NCBI GenBank assembly: GCA_030704615.1
Contig: CM060732.1
Location: 57,889,053-57,953,052 of the forward strand
Direction of reading: 5' to 3'
From: Takakia lepidozioides
Taxonomy: Eukaryota > Streptophyta > Takakiopsida > Takakiales > Takakiaceae
Length of the DNA: 64,000 nt
Shown here piece after piece: positions 1-12,500 of the stretch. Every line of letters begins with the position of its first letter. Position 1 is the first letter of the stretch. Both the position numbers and the translations under genes were made by a program. The notes beneath the pieces were generated by a model, which saw only the letters and a list, made by a program, of their open reading frames with translations, had not been told where the DNA came from and ran no database searches.

Positions 1-750
1 TCCCCCGCAACCCAATTCTAGGCAAGTATCCGCATTCAAAACACCTGCAACAGCATCGTAAGGCCTCATTTGGTCCCCGCAAAGCAAAGCGAGCAAATGT
101 GAGTGCGCAGATAAGAGAGAGAGAAAGAGAGGGAGAAGACGATGCGAGGGAGAGCCCTAAAACTCTGATTTGGAGGGGTGACAGGCTGGCGACAGCAGAG
201 CCTCCACCTTTAGGTCTGGTACAGGTTCGGCACACCGAGAGGTACGGGGCGAGGCCCGTCTGCGCCCGCCTTAGGTTCGGATTTCCGCGGTCAAAATGAT
301 GGATGAATAGTTTCTCGTCCGCAGTACGAGTCGCGCACAACGAGAAATTAATGGGCGGCGGGCTGAGTGGCCGCATGTTTTTGGAGCCTGCCCGCCCACA
401 GTGTGAGTGAGCAGCTGGGTTGTCGCTTCGTGGGCTTATGGTAATTTGGTTTCATTCCTTCTTCCTGGCAACACAGGCTCCGATGTAGTGTCATTTAGTT
501 GCACCCTGTGAGATTTTGCAAAGGTTCCCAACATAGAAGTAGTACGAGCATGGAAATGACAGTGGAGATTGTGATTGCCAGGCAATCGACACAGTTGCTT
601 GATCACATACAGCAGACCTTGCTTAACAGTTGGTGCATAGCTACTCCACATAAACTGGACTCTCTCATGAAGTTTTGAAGTGAAGAAGAAAAGAAACATT
701 TAGAAAGAAGCACAAGTGAGAGTTTTGCAAGCTTGTACTGAAGAGTCAAT
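1..750. other. Left-edge intergenic sequence
   Basis: I see no convincing coding exon here. A purine-rich GAGAGA/GGGAGA stretch followed by a CCCTAAAA-like stretch near 110-170 resembles a plant 5' leader, so a plus-strand gene might begin near this edge, but no coding frame supports it. The part nearest 750 should contain the 3' untranslated region of the mTERF gene, which reads leftward and stops at 751. Confidence 0.3.
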
Positions 751-3700
751 TCAAATGGGCGGAACAAACATGTGGCCTAGACCTAAGAACTCACATGCAA
801 ATTCATCATCGTTCTTAGCTAGCATTCTCTTCAGGTCACAGACTACTTTGCGATTTGCAATCACTCTAGCTCTGGGCATAATCTTCTTCTCGAGAGAGTA
901 GCTAAAATATCGGGGATATGTCACCACTTCATGAATTGGACGCCCCATGCCATTGACTAAGTAATCGAGCTTGGGTCTAAACACTGCCTCAATGTTGTAG
1001 CCGAGAATAGGTGGGAAATGACACACCATGTATGCCACATCCCTTTGGCTGAGACCCCTAGCTCGCAAGTAGGCCATCCTGAAACACACACAAGACAGTC
1101 AAGGCACTTCTTATAGCACACAAACTGATACCAATCTGGACTACTCTCCCTTCATGACTCAACATATTACTCTCCTTCTAACCCAGCACTTTTTTGAATT
1201 GGACAGAATATGCCCAGGCACCTATGTACTATCAGGACACCCACCAAAGCAAGCGTGGCCACTGCTTGCCAATACCACTGCTGAAGTGAGATGCCAACCC
1301 ATGGCAGATCATACCTTCTGCTATATATGGGAAAGTCCCATCCATCCCTGGTCCAATTAAGATCTGGTCAACAGGTGACAGCAAATGCGGGTAGACATTA
1401 ACTAACCTTGGTCGTAAAGAGGCATCCACACTCATGGAAAGCATCTCGGGATACACATGTATCACCCGCCAGAAGCGCTCACTGTGGACCCCCAACTCCC
1501 TCAGAAATTCCACCTTCCTTTCCAGGGTGCATTTGATATTAGACGCAAAGACCTCTGGTGATCTGCACAACATGCTGCCCATGCGACTAGACTCCACCCC
1601 CATCTTCTCCAGAAAGCTCACCATCTGCCTATGCCACAGTCAAGTAGCTCAGAACTGCTTCGAGTGGAACTATAAGAACACCTCCTGGTAAAGATTTGAA
1701 CCTCAAAGCTGGATTGTTCCCATAAAACGCCATAAGAGCTATCCTCACCACACCTTCAAAAGTAAGTTGCTCCTCTGTACTTCTACAATGTTCAAGATAC
1801 GTCCATGGCAAAACATCTCAGTACTCCTCAGTTGCTGAGTCCATGATAAATTAGGCAAAAAGGAACTGGCCATTTGACTGTTCCTCCTTTCTCTCAGAGT
1901 ATTCGTGACTGGCCAGCGCCTCCCTGCGGTGGTAGTGCCACAATGCATGTACTGGTACTAGATAAGTGGAGACCAGTGTAAGCAATCTTACATTCTCGAG
2001 GGGTATCAACGTCCTCCTGTTTTTATCTGGTCCAATCCATCATGCTTTCCTTCCTATCTTCCACGAGAGAAACAAGTCATTTCATTTGAGTTTACAAGAC
2101 TGGGGGGGTAGAATAGAAGGATGCTCACCTCATTGAATTCTTGAGGTGTCTGAAGAAGTAGTTGTGGGCTGCAAGCTATCACTTGACCCAGCCGCTTGCT
2201 CTTCACCCCCAAATCATTTAGGCGATGCACCATCGGTTGCATTGTCCTAGTACTTGAACATCCCACCAACTGTGGGCATCTTGTGATAGCTCGATCCACA
2301 TCTCCACCTGGCACCTGGCACGTGGCACCACCACATCAGCAGACATATTGCACACATCCCACCTTTATCATCTCTTCACATAGTATGCCTTTCCTATGTA
2401 TGATTGCCAAGATATATGATGTCAATAAGAAAGAGTGTGAGAGAGAGAAAGAGAGAGTTGGGGATAGTATAAACACCTTGATAGAAAAGAGAAACTGGAC
2501 GATTTCGTCCACATTAGCCTGAACACTGCGGCTCAGAAGCCAGGGGTACCGGACCACCATCTTCCCCAGATCCCTTGCACGTACGCCAACCTACAGCATG
2601 TGTCAAAGAATCTGCTGTAGTGTGTGGGTAAAATCGCAAAGAAAGTGGCGTCATATCTCTCTTCAAGCACCAACTCCTGTCAGGCCGCAAGTAGAATACT
2701 CAGATTCCAACCTCAAGCAAAGTATAACGCAGACCTTCTTCAAGGTCCTGAGTCGTGGCTGTAGGTCTTTTTCAATGTTGCACAATAAAACTGGTGGAAA
2801 GCAGAGTATCACCCGGCCCAGACTTTCTTTTGGCACTCCTAAAGTCTCCAGAAAAGAGACAGCAGGCCTAAGCTCAGCTTCCAAACTGCGAATAAAAATT
2901 TGTGGAAACTCCTCTATCACATGCGCAACAGCTTCCGCTCTTGTATCAAGAATAGCCAGACCTCCACGTTGGGCCTCCATCTAGAGAATTTGAAAGACAG
3001 TCCAGGTTAGTTTCTCTTGGATGCAGGCATTTGACTGTTGTGAGTGGTACAAATTTTTTCTCGGCCATCTAGAGAGAGGAACAGCGCAGAACTCAGCCAT
3101 TTCTCAATGAGTAAGGAGCCAGCATATAGGAGAGAGACACCCCTTACACCAGGCGATCCGGAGAAAGGAAGACCATCACAGAGAGAGAACAAAAAAGAGA
3201 GACTAGACACATCTTCTCACTCATCTTCTCGCTCTCATTCATGTGTGCAACTTCAGTTCCCCAAAATCATATGAAACCTTAAGATGAAATTACATTCGGT
3301 TTCTGTCCAATATCAGAGATCATTTCGCGAGTTATTGCTAAGGTGCCAGTACATCGGGTCTAAGAGAGAAAGAATACTCCAGCCAAAGCCAGGTAAGGGC
3401 ACTGGCCTGGGCTCTTTATGGAAGTCCTTAGGTCTGACACTATGAAACCCTCCTGTGAATGCACTCCCACACCACTCCCGATTGCCTCAGAGCTGAAGCC
3501 CACCAGGTATGTCCACTTACTATCATTTGGAGGTTCCCATACATTCACCCCATCCCAAATGTTGGTGCAAAAGAAGCAGGGCGGGTGAAACCTTTTCGAA
3601 AAAAGAGAGGGTGCGCTGTAGGTCCTCATCAAGAGGGACGGAGAGTCTCCTCATCATGTGATGCACTAGTCCTTCCACGGTCTTCGCGTTATCTTGTGTG

Positions 3701-4537
3701 TCTGCCATCACATCCTCCAAAAACCTGACCTGCGCCCCCTCCAACACAAAATATAATTGTCCCACCAGCCTGTCCGCAACCAACATCTCCCGATTGCAAG
3801 TACCCTACAACCTTGGTCTACTTACAGCTGTTGCGCTACCCAACTTATTTTTCATGTGTTTGAGCTGCACAAGTAAATGATGAACAGTCTGTGGCCAGAA
3901 CGACAGCCACCTTCTCGAGGAACTCCGAAAGCGGAAGAGAGGATAGCGAGTGCGAGACTCGTGCCATGTGCTGAACTCGCACACCCACGCTCTCCAATAC
4001 AGCGCCCCAATTTTGCCTGTCTTTTCTTTGCGGGCTGAGACGGCCAACGTTGTATGCCTGGGCCTCTCGGGCGGCATCGAATGTGCCCCACCGCCGAAGC
4101 TCCTCTAATTCATAAGTACCATCCAGCAGCTGTTGAACAAAGATGGGTGCCTTTGCAGACACTTGCAGAGCCTCCTCCCGATCAAGGCCTGCTTCTACCA
4201 GCATATCTGCCACTGCAGCATGAGCTTCCTCTCGAGAATAACCCAAATTTGGTTCGGCATCCCCATCTCCATACCCGCATCTAATGTCTCTTCTGCTTTG
4301 TTGGGAAGCTTGCACGCCTTGACCAACGCTAAACTTATGACATTTTCTACCCTGTTCTGGTCCCCCCTCTGCTTTAACAGCATGAAAAAATTCAGGTATA
4401 GAGACTGCGTAGAGACCTCGTAGCACTGTACATGGGACAATAGCACATGCAGCGTTGTTTGACCCAACATCTCGCTGCACTGCAAAGAAGGGCGCCTGCA
4501 CCCAGGCTGAGGAGTGCACATGCAGTTGCCAATCCAT
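751..4537 (-). CDS. mTERF-family organellar protein, at least seven exons
   Basis: Mitochondrial transcription termination factor (mTERF) family member; in plants these are helical-repeat nucleic-acid-binding proteins that control organelle transcript synthesis and processing. Exons on the minus strand: first exon 4537 to about 3830, then 3804-3592, 2980-2735, 2590-2477, 2314-2129, 1624-1407 and 1078-751. From the third exon on, all junctions have GT/AG borders and matching phase. About eight repeats of the type LGV..(7-8)..VI...P.LL are visible, for example LGVPKESLGRVILCFPPVLL and MGVESSRMGSMLCRSPEVFA. The tail (YSLEKKIMPR, then GLGHMFVPP) is a usual plant mTERF ending. The N-terminal 100 residues lack repeats and could hold a transit peptide. 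The first and second exons are in different frames around 3800-3860, with no plausible intron, so a frameshift, a missed exon or a sequencing error is possible there. The mTERF2/EMB2219 subgroup is a guess. Confidence 0.9.
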
Positions 4538-5330
4538 TCTTGCCTAGAATGAGTTAGAATGAGTTGACAGAGGGCGAAAGGCCGCCCATCGCTCCCAAAC
4601 TCACTTCATCTCTTCAGAATCACCTCTTTTAAACTTCACACCACCACTACTTACCAACATTTTTCTGGCATGTCCAGTACTAAAGCCCAAGCCTAAACCA
4701 AGCTTCTTCCCGGCGACACTCTAGAAAAGAACAACCCTTAATAGCAGTGGCGCGTTGGCTCGCTTCGCAGATCTTTCCACGGACGGTGTGTGCATCTCGA
4801 TTTCTTGGGGAGCTTTTCGCTTCTTGATCTGCTTGGCACTCAGTCTTCATTCGGTTCAGGCGCTCCGCTGTTTGGCACAGCATGTTTTAATTTGCAGGGG
4901 CTAATTACGTGGACGCGCACGGTGTTGTGAGCTGAGAGAGGAGAGGCGTGTGAGAGATCTAAGTTTGCTTGTCAAGATGGTGCTCGGTCAAAATTCGGGG
5001 ACACCAAAGTGGGAGTGATCAATTGGAGTGATACTCCTCCCTTGTTGCCCTGATGATATATCACCCTGTCCCATGTCACTTCCTTTCTATACTTGGTCAA
5101 AATACGGGGACACCAAGTGGGAGTTATAATCAATTGGAGTGATACTCCTCCCTTGTTGCCCTGATGATGCACCCAATCTACGCCCCTCTCGAGAAGGGGT
5201 GGGGAAGATTTGATATATGGGTGCTAAGAATCAAAACCCTTTGCGGGGTCGTTAAAGGCCGGGCCGACCAACTCCTTCGTGTGTTGTGGGAAAAAGAGCG
5301 GCATGGTGAGAAACAGAAGAGAAGACGGAG
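4538..5330. promoter_or_regulatory. Shared divergent promoter region of mTERF and TAF1A
   Basis: The mTERF start (4537, leftward) and the TAF1A start (5331, rightward) face away from each other across about 790 bp with no coding sequence between them. The spacer must therefore contain both promoters and both 5' leaders. It also contains a duplicated 70-bp motif, listed separately. A purine-rich leader precedes the TAF1A ATG. I could not assign a TATA box with confidence. Confidence 0.5.
4985..5168. repeat. Direct duplication of a 70-bp motif in the divergent promoter
   Basis: Two near-identical copies lie at 4985-5057 and 5093-5168, about 35 bp apart. Both contain CGGGGACACCAA, then AATTGGAGTGATACTCCTCC, then CTTGTTGCCCTGATGAT. 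The core GGAGTGATACTCC is itself an imperfect inverted repeat (GGAGT...ACTCC). A short insertion or deletion (TGATCAATT versus TTATAATCAATT) distinguishes the copies. Confidence 0.85.
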
Positions 5331-8300
5331 ATGGAAGATGAGAAAGAAGCAAAAGAGAGCAGGGAGAAGGAGATGGCAATGAAGAAAGCGCGAAGGCTGG
5401 TGCTGCCAAGCCGAAGTCGCTATACCAAGAAGCATGGGAAGGACACGGGCGGCAGTGCAGACTTGCAGCCTTATCACCGTCGGAAATTGCGTGCCGTGCT
5501 GGCCGCTCTGCTGGAGCAGCGTGTCTGCGCCCCGGCTTCCGGAGTTGTGTCCGTTCTTCTTGGAGCCGGATGTCGCAGCGACCAACTGTATCAACACCGA
5601 GATTTGAATTACTTCTGGGTACCTCCTCTGTTTTCGAGTTGTGAAGAAACAAGCTCATGTGTGTTTTTGATTTATGAAGGAATAATTCTCGTGCTATTAC
5701 AAGGGAAGAGGCTGTGGAAAGGCTTGATCTGGTTCACGGTGATCATAACAAAGGTGTAGGGTGTCTCATGCTCAGGCAGCAATGGAGGTGATGCGGCAGA
5801 TTGAAGGCACCAAAGCTAATAGTCTAAAGTTCAAGCGCCTATATCGAATTTTGCATCGGAAGCAACTGAATCCGGTATAATTTGGGTTGACTCCGGACTT
5901 TGTCTCCTCTTTGGTAGTCACACTTAGTATGTTCTCTTTCTCAACTTTGTTTGTTCGATGGGGACTATGGGCATTAGTTCTGCAGTGTAATGCAGTAAAA
6001 TTCTATGATTTGATGGTGGAACAGAGACTGGGGGGAGAGGTGCAACTAGAGCTGGCTCTCTACTTGATGAGCCAGGGTGACTACGATTCGTATGAGGCTG
6101 CCTACAATGAAATACGACCGTATGTACTTCCTCTGACCCATCTCTTTCCACTGCACTATGAGGATATCCACGATGCAGGTAGAAGGCTGACTATCATAGA
6201 TTGTGACAGTCGAACCACAGAAACCAAAGAGCAACTCAAGGCAACTGAGGAGAGAGGGGGAGAGAGTCTCTAATAGGAAGTGTCATGCTTGTTGCAGGAT
6301 AGTGGATGTGGCTCCATTCCGCGACGACCCAGTGGTTAATTTGTGTCATGGGCTCACACTGCATCGGCTCTGGCATGACAGAGCTGTTCAAGATGTTGAG
6401 AAGCACTTTGTTGATGACATGGGAGGCAGGCGTCCTTGTAATGGAGATCAGGGTTTTGAGGAAGGCTGTGGGGAGAATGAGGACATGGAGGTGGAGGGGG
6501 ACCGGGATCCGGATAGGATGGTGGGAGACGACGATTTGGTAGGCATGCTTCTTCAGACGAGGGGAAGACATTTGGATTCCAGTGGAGGCGAAAACACAGA
6601 TTCATTTGGTATTGCAGGGAGCAGCCTTCCCAGTAGCCAAGGACAGCAACGAGGCTTGTATGATGAGGAGGAGCATGGGCAGCAATTTGATGAATTTTGG
6701 CAGACTGCAGTTGTCCGGTGGTCTCCTGGTATATCCTGTCTTAAAACCAATAATAAACTTGGTGACAGTGAGTAGATATTTTTCTGGGTTGCTTGCAAAC
6801 AGGCTTTACTGTTTTGCATGGCCAGATCCTGGTCTTAATCTAGTTTCAGCAGATACTTATCACCGGCAGTCTTCGGTTGCATGCTTTCAGGTTTTGTTGC
6901 CTACAGAGAGAAATGAAGTGATATTCTGTCAGATTGATGAAGTATTTGGAGGCCTGCAAAATCTAAAATTGGTATTGGCATGTTGCTTGACAGATCTTGA
7001 CAAAAGGTTGTTTCCAGTGCGGCTGCCACAAACTAGCACCCAGGCAGTATATGTGGTTCCAATGCAGAGTGGCAGAACCAGGGACGCACATGCCAATGCT
7101 GTCAAATATCTCCGCCAAGCACTTAAGGGTGCGCGCAACATGACCCCTGCACTCCTTCCCTTGGTCCAGGTACCTCAACCATATTACGTCAAAAGGATAC
7201 ATCTTTTTATATCACTGCTGACATTAACTTTGGTGGTGGCTGAGGCTGTTAGGTTTGCCGCGGATCGTTTGTCCTTACTGCGCCAGCTGTCTGTCCCTTT
7301 TTTCAACACTACTGAGACCAAAACACACACCAAGTTTACATAGTAGGGTCTTGCCATATTGGCATTTTTATCCACGACATCCTTTCATCTCCCTCTCCAT
7401 CTTTGCTTGGCAGCTGCTGCTGGCTGTAGGAGATGTGAAAGGTGCTGTGGAGGAGATTGATAGGTGTTGCGATAGCCCCCACCTTCTACCCCTTGGGTGC
7501 GTCTTCTGTGCTAAGTGGTGTCCACAAGTAAAACCACAAGCGAGTGATTTGAGTTTGTTGCACTGCTTAGCCAACCCTTAAATGAAAGATACACAAATTC
7601 TGAAGTTCGCCTCCAATGATTTCTGGATGATGTCATTGAGCTTGGGTTCTGTGGTAGGATCTGCGGGGTTTTGGACTAAAATGGGGCTTGGGTGGGTTGG
7701 TGCTGGTATAGCATAAAGACATTGCTGTTGGAATCATTTGATCGAAAGGATTCGAGATTGATCTCACAGAGCTATGAAGCTATGCTGGACATAAATCCAT
7801 CATGTGCAAGTGCCCTTTCAGCTCTCATTCGCTTACATGCAGCTGGTACTATTACTTCTCCCTGTTAGCCAAAAATATTTCTGCTTGGTCGGAGAGATGT
7901 GTCCTGTGCTTTTGGTAGTTTTGGCTGGTACAAAATGGATCTGTCTGATTCGTTGTCCTGGGCACTCTCACCAGACGGACGCCCCCTTCAAATCCATCAA
8001 GGGATTTGTTCCTGTACCTCTGTTTACCAACTTTGAAAAACCTTTAGGCTGAGCCAAAAGCCCAGGCCCTTTTGGGGCTAGTTATAGGGCAAATCACACA
8101 CAGCAGATTGATGCTTGTGTAAGGGATCTCTAGAGGATATCTGGAAAACTTGGATCAATTGTCTGTTCCAAGGTGAGTCATACTACCGGCGTCAGCCCCT
8201 AGTTTCTGTCCCGTTGTGTTCCCCTCAAACTGGGCACGGGGTCAATGGCCACAAGGTTATGGCAAACAATGTCTTATGAGTACATTCTCCTTTTGACAGG

Positions 8301-8956
8301 AAGATACAAAACACAGGCACTAGTGGAGTGTATTGCCGGCGCTTTGGATGTGGAGAAGGGAGACCTAGAGGTATGGCAGCAGCTGGCCGCTTGTTTGCTT
8401 GTGGCGGAGCTGCAGTTGGACAATTCTACTGGGAGTGGAAGAGTGGGAGAGACTGGTGCAGCTTATAATCAGGATGGAGATGGTGTTGGAGGGGTACAAG
8501 ATGCTTCGTTTGAAGTCTGGCTGAAGCAGACTTGGAAGGAGAGAAGTAGATGGTGGGCCCACAAACACTTTCACGAGACAAGCATACGTGTGGAGCAACA
8601 ACATGATGGTATGCTGGAGGCAAACTTGAATTTGTCCTTTGTCTCAGGCTGCACTCCTGTGACCGATGTTGATTTTCTGGTTCAAGGAGATGGCTCTGGT
8701 ACGACTATGTCTCTCATTCTGGTACTCTTTTGTTGTGATGTGATTATGGATAGGTGATTGGCGGCGAATTGCGTACAAAGCTGCGTGCTCGACTCATATT
8801 ATGGGTCCAGGGACTGTGTATGAGAAAGTGGTCTGTAAGGCACTGGAGGAATTGAAGGCAGAGAGTTTGTTAGCACTAGTCCAGCTGCACAACCAGAGGG
8901 CCCATGCTCGGTTAGCCCAGGCCCAAGCAGGCCTGGACTCTGCCAATTCTCCTTAA
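5331..8956 (+). CDS. TAF1A: RNA polymerase I TAF subunit A (TAF1A-like), nine exons
   Basis: Likely the plant counterpart of TAF1A, a TBP-associated subunit of the Pol I selectivity factor that directs rRNA gene transcription in the nucleolus. Exons: 5331-5618, 5776-5874, 5986-6119, 6298-6767, 6994-7169, 7414-7496, 7712-7845, 8300-8698 and 8754-8956. All borders are GT/AG, all phases fit, and the total of 1986 nt gives 661 residues. Recognisable family blocks in order: a basic start (MKKARRLVLP), EEVQ-like LGGEVQLELALYLMSQGDYD, NEIRP, VNLCHGLTLHRLW, LDKRLFPVRLP, HANAVKYLRQAL, ALLPLVQLLLAVGDVKGAVE, INPSCASALSALIRLHAAG, and GDGSGDWRRIAYKAACSTHI near the C-terminus. An acidic, disordered insert follows the fourth-exon core. 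The exon 4/5 junction is the least certain. A start at 5379 (MAMKK) is an alternative. Confidence 0.85.
7955..8190. repeat. Dispersed repeat inside TAF1A intron 7
   Basis: The 7846-8299 intron holds two blocks that recur near 41,520-41,710. Block one (8091-8190; core CAGATTGATGCTTGT, then TCTAGAGGA.ATCTGGAAA) matches 41527-41610 in the same direction. Block two (about 7958-8052; containing TTTACCAACTTTGA and the ending AGGCTGAGCC) matches the reverse complement of 41627-41730. A shorter third copy lies near 61,630 (CAGCCTCGAGGCTTTCAAAA). This is an unclassified interspersed repeat. Confidence 0.6.
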
Positions 8957-9581
8957 TATACAAATTTTCCTTATGTTGCTGTTTGTAGCAATTGTTCACA
9001 TTTGGGTGTCTAGAATGCATGGGTCCAGAACACCTTGTAAACCTTTTGTAACCCTGCTTCCCAACTCTTCCTTGACCCACTGATAACAAATGCTGTCACA
9101 CTGTCCAGCTGCCAGATTCCGTGGGAAACCTGTAAGATTTTCACCAAGAGAGACTCTCATTATTTCCCAGCATGCGTCCAATCACACATCATTGCAAGAT
9201 GCCTAGCATTCAACATTTACTCGTGTCCAAGTCAGATATAACTATTCGCACTGCAAAATCTTAGCTGCTTAGCTTGCCTCATTGTTCTCCGCCTCTTGGA
9301 ATCACAGACAAAAGGTTTATAGGGAGTCAACAAGAGGTTCAAATAAGTGGGTGTGTGGCACGAACAATATTGGACAGCTGCACCAGTTGACCCACACATT
9401 CTCTTCAAGATTTTACTGAGCGTGTGTAGTGTGTACCCCAAATGCGAGGAAACCTGCCACTCTCGCGTAGGCCTTTTCCTGGCATCCCCACATTCTCATT
9501 TGGTGTATGCAGAAAATTCCTTGCATACAAAAGAAACTCTCTCAAACGTTAGGTCTGGCAGGGGGTCAGCTGACAACACGA
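8957..9581. other. Intergenic spacer between TAF1A and TBL genes
   Basis: No coding exon is apparent. This stretch should include the TAF1A 3' untranslated region and the promoter and leader of the TBL gene. A plus-strand open frame starting at 9347 runs into the TBL first exon, but its first part shows no recognisable protein feature. Confidence 0.35.
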
Positions 9582-12500
9582 TGCAGGCCTTGAATTACCG
9601 CTCTAGTTGTCTCGTCCGATTTCTCTGCTCCTGCGGAAGTGTCCCATTCCTCATCTCTTTCTGCATTGTGGTATGGACTGTTTACGCCTTATTTGGAACC
9701 TCCAGCTTCCCATTCGTATATCCTGCGACTCCAAGTTCTCTTGGTCATAACATAGGCTTTCGGAACTCAGGTGGTCTTCTCAATCTACCTTTAACATGCA
9801 TATTTATATCAAGATTTAACTCTGCGTGTATATGTGACTGGTGTCATGGATAGACCTGCATTGTCTGTCTCTGCAGTCTGCCGCTCTGTGCTCTGCTATA
9901 TTGCTGAACATGGGATAATCTTTGCATTTCCAGTGCATTATCTCTCCGATGCTGTGATTTATGGTGACACAGACAATGCTGCATCTTTTCTCTCTCCACT
10001 GCAATGATAGCAGAGCACTGAAATGCAGGGGCTTCACAGGCCTGGGAAGAGCGAGATTCTTTCTGTGATTATGCCTCTGGCGTTTGGATACGTGATGAGA
10101 AAAGGAAGGTGTGGTACGACGAAAGTTGTCCCGACATTTTTAAGGGGTGGAATTGTGGGCGTAACAAGAAGCCGAACTCTGGGGGCCACATCGCCTGGAG
10201 GTGGCAGCCCTGGCAGTGCGACCTACCTCGTCTGGACCCTCTGCTATTTCTTTGGCGTTTTAGAGATAAAAATATTGGTAAGGAGCATGTGACTAGCTAA
10301 ACCCCGCGGCTTTTTCTGGTTTCATTGGTCTTCAACTTCACAGCTGGTGTCGTTTGGGGCTGCTGATTGGACTGTCCCATCAAGGGCCTCAAGATCTTTC
10401 TTGAATGCTTTGCTTTAAGGGTTGATGGAGTTTCCACTAAATCTTCTGACTCCCCAACATGTATTCTGAGGAAATTTCTCTTTTCTTTAGGGAGTGAGAT
10501 CAAAGAGGGTAGTAGAAATTGAAGTCCCAAGTAAGTATGAACTTTGGTTTGTTACTTGTGGAAAACTTGACAAATACTGAAACAAGCCTGATGCTTCACA
10601 GTGGTTTGTGAGTAGGGGTTTGCAGAAGATTGACAAAATCAGCTGATTGATATGGTGTTTTGGTGTGAAAGAAACCTCCAGAACTTGCATACATTGGATG
10701 GGAGCTAAGTCAGCTTTTACAATGACAGTGCAGGATTTGTGGGAGATTCTTTGAACCGCAACATGTATATATCTCTAGTTTGCACCCTCAGGACAGCCTC
10801 TAAAAATGTCAAGAAATGGCGTCCCTTTGGTGCTGATAAGGGAGTCACTTTCCTTACTTATAATCTGACTGTGGTCTACCATCGCACCAACTTGCTAGCC
10901 CGCTATGGCCGGTGGGTCCATCCTCTCCTTGTCTTCCTGGCTAGGTGGTGAAATCTTTTGCAACGTGAAGTCTCATTCTGCTGGAAAGTTTTGGTCAGAA
11001 TGTGAGGCTCCCTGGTCTCGATGCAGTGGGGACAGTCATATGTGACAAGCAATCTGATAGCCAACAAAGATTCGCCTCACAAAATTGTAGGTGGGGGCAT
11101 ACATAAGGTAGAATGACATGTCACTTTGTGGTGGTTGGTTGATATTATAGTACTTCACTAACATTGTGCTGCTGTCCACACAAGGCTATGAATACCATGT
11201 TTACCTTTCACAGCATAGGGCATTTCTTCTCAATGTGTACATGGCTTTTTACATTCATGCATGTTGCAGTCATGTGCGCGAGGCTACCATTCAAGCATGT
11301 GTGTAGAATTTGTGAACTGCGAATTTGTCTGGTACTCCGGCACATGCAGAAGTGATTGGAGAGTTGGTGGGAGTGCCTTAGATGGGAGGTGAAGGAAAGC
11401 GGTGGGGAGCTGGAGAAACTGGGGTACAAGAAAGGGTTCCAAGTTGATGTTGATGTCCCACAAAGCACATGGGCGAAAGCTCCACAGAGCCACCATGTCC
11501 TCATTGTCAACACTGGCCACTGGTAACCATCCACTTTGAACCCTGCATTCTCGCTGGGTATTTGGAGTCACATCTGCACTGGTTATCCAGAGCCACCCTG
11601 AGACGGTTGTATATGCTAGCTTGGGATGTGAATATGATAATCTAAGCCGTGCACTGATGTTTCACATACACTTGACTTCAGGGGCCTTGCAAGAGATAAT
11701 CCAGTGGCCCCAAATTTTGCTAGTGTCTAGGCGTAATGCAGCCATTGGAATCTAATTTAGGTGTCACCTGTATGTTTCCTTCTATCAACATGCTTTAGTG
11801 GCTAGCAAGGTGGACATCAGGGGTTGTCCTTTCTGTATTGGACCATTTGGTCGCCCGTTAGAGAATATGTCCAGATATGAGCAGGTATTACTTCCTGTTT
11901 TGGCAGCAGGGAGTTTGATGTGAGCACTTTCTTTCAGGTGGTTTGCACCAGAAAAGTTTTTGGATGCACCATTGCTGTTTTTTGAGAAAGGGGAGCCCAT
12001 CATACCTCCCAAGACCCCTGAGGAAGGCCTTGGCTTGGTTCTTCACCACATGGTCTGTTTTTGTGCCCTCTCTAACTTGTATGTCATTACCTGCACAGAC
12101 CTGCTCCGCTATAAATTCTTTTCTTTTCTTTCTCTAGCTCCTAAAATGTTACTGCACAAGTGTCGCTTCTGTGCAACCAAAGAGCACTTTTTACTAGACA
12201 ATTCACTGGCGGAGCACTCTCATGCAGAAGTATAGAGCTTCTAGTATGATATTCCTCATAGCAATACTTGATCCCTGTAAGTGCAATTATCCCCCCCAAG
12301 TTCAGCTCCATGGAAGTTAGTGATCCTTTTGGACCTCACTGGTTTGCAAATGTTCAACTGTCATTGGATGCATTGGATTGCATTCATGGCAAATGCATGG
12401 AGTTGTAAGGAAAGTAGCTCGTGTATTTCTATTTAAAACAAGGTTGGCCTCTGTCCGTGTGGCAAAGTTATCATACATCGAGAAGAACATTCAAAGTGGC

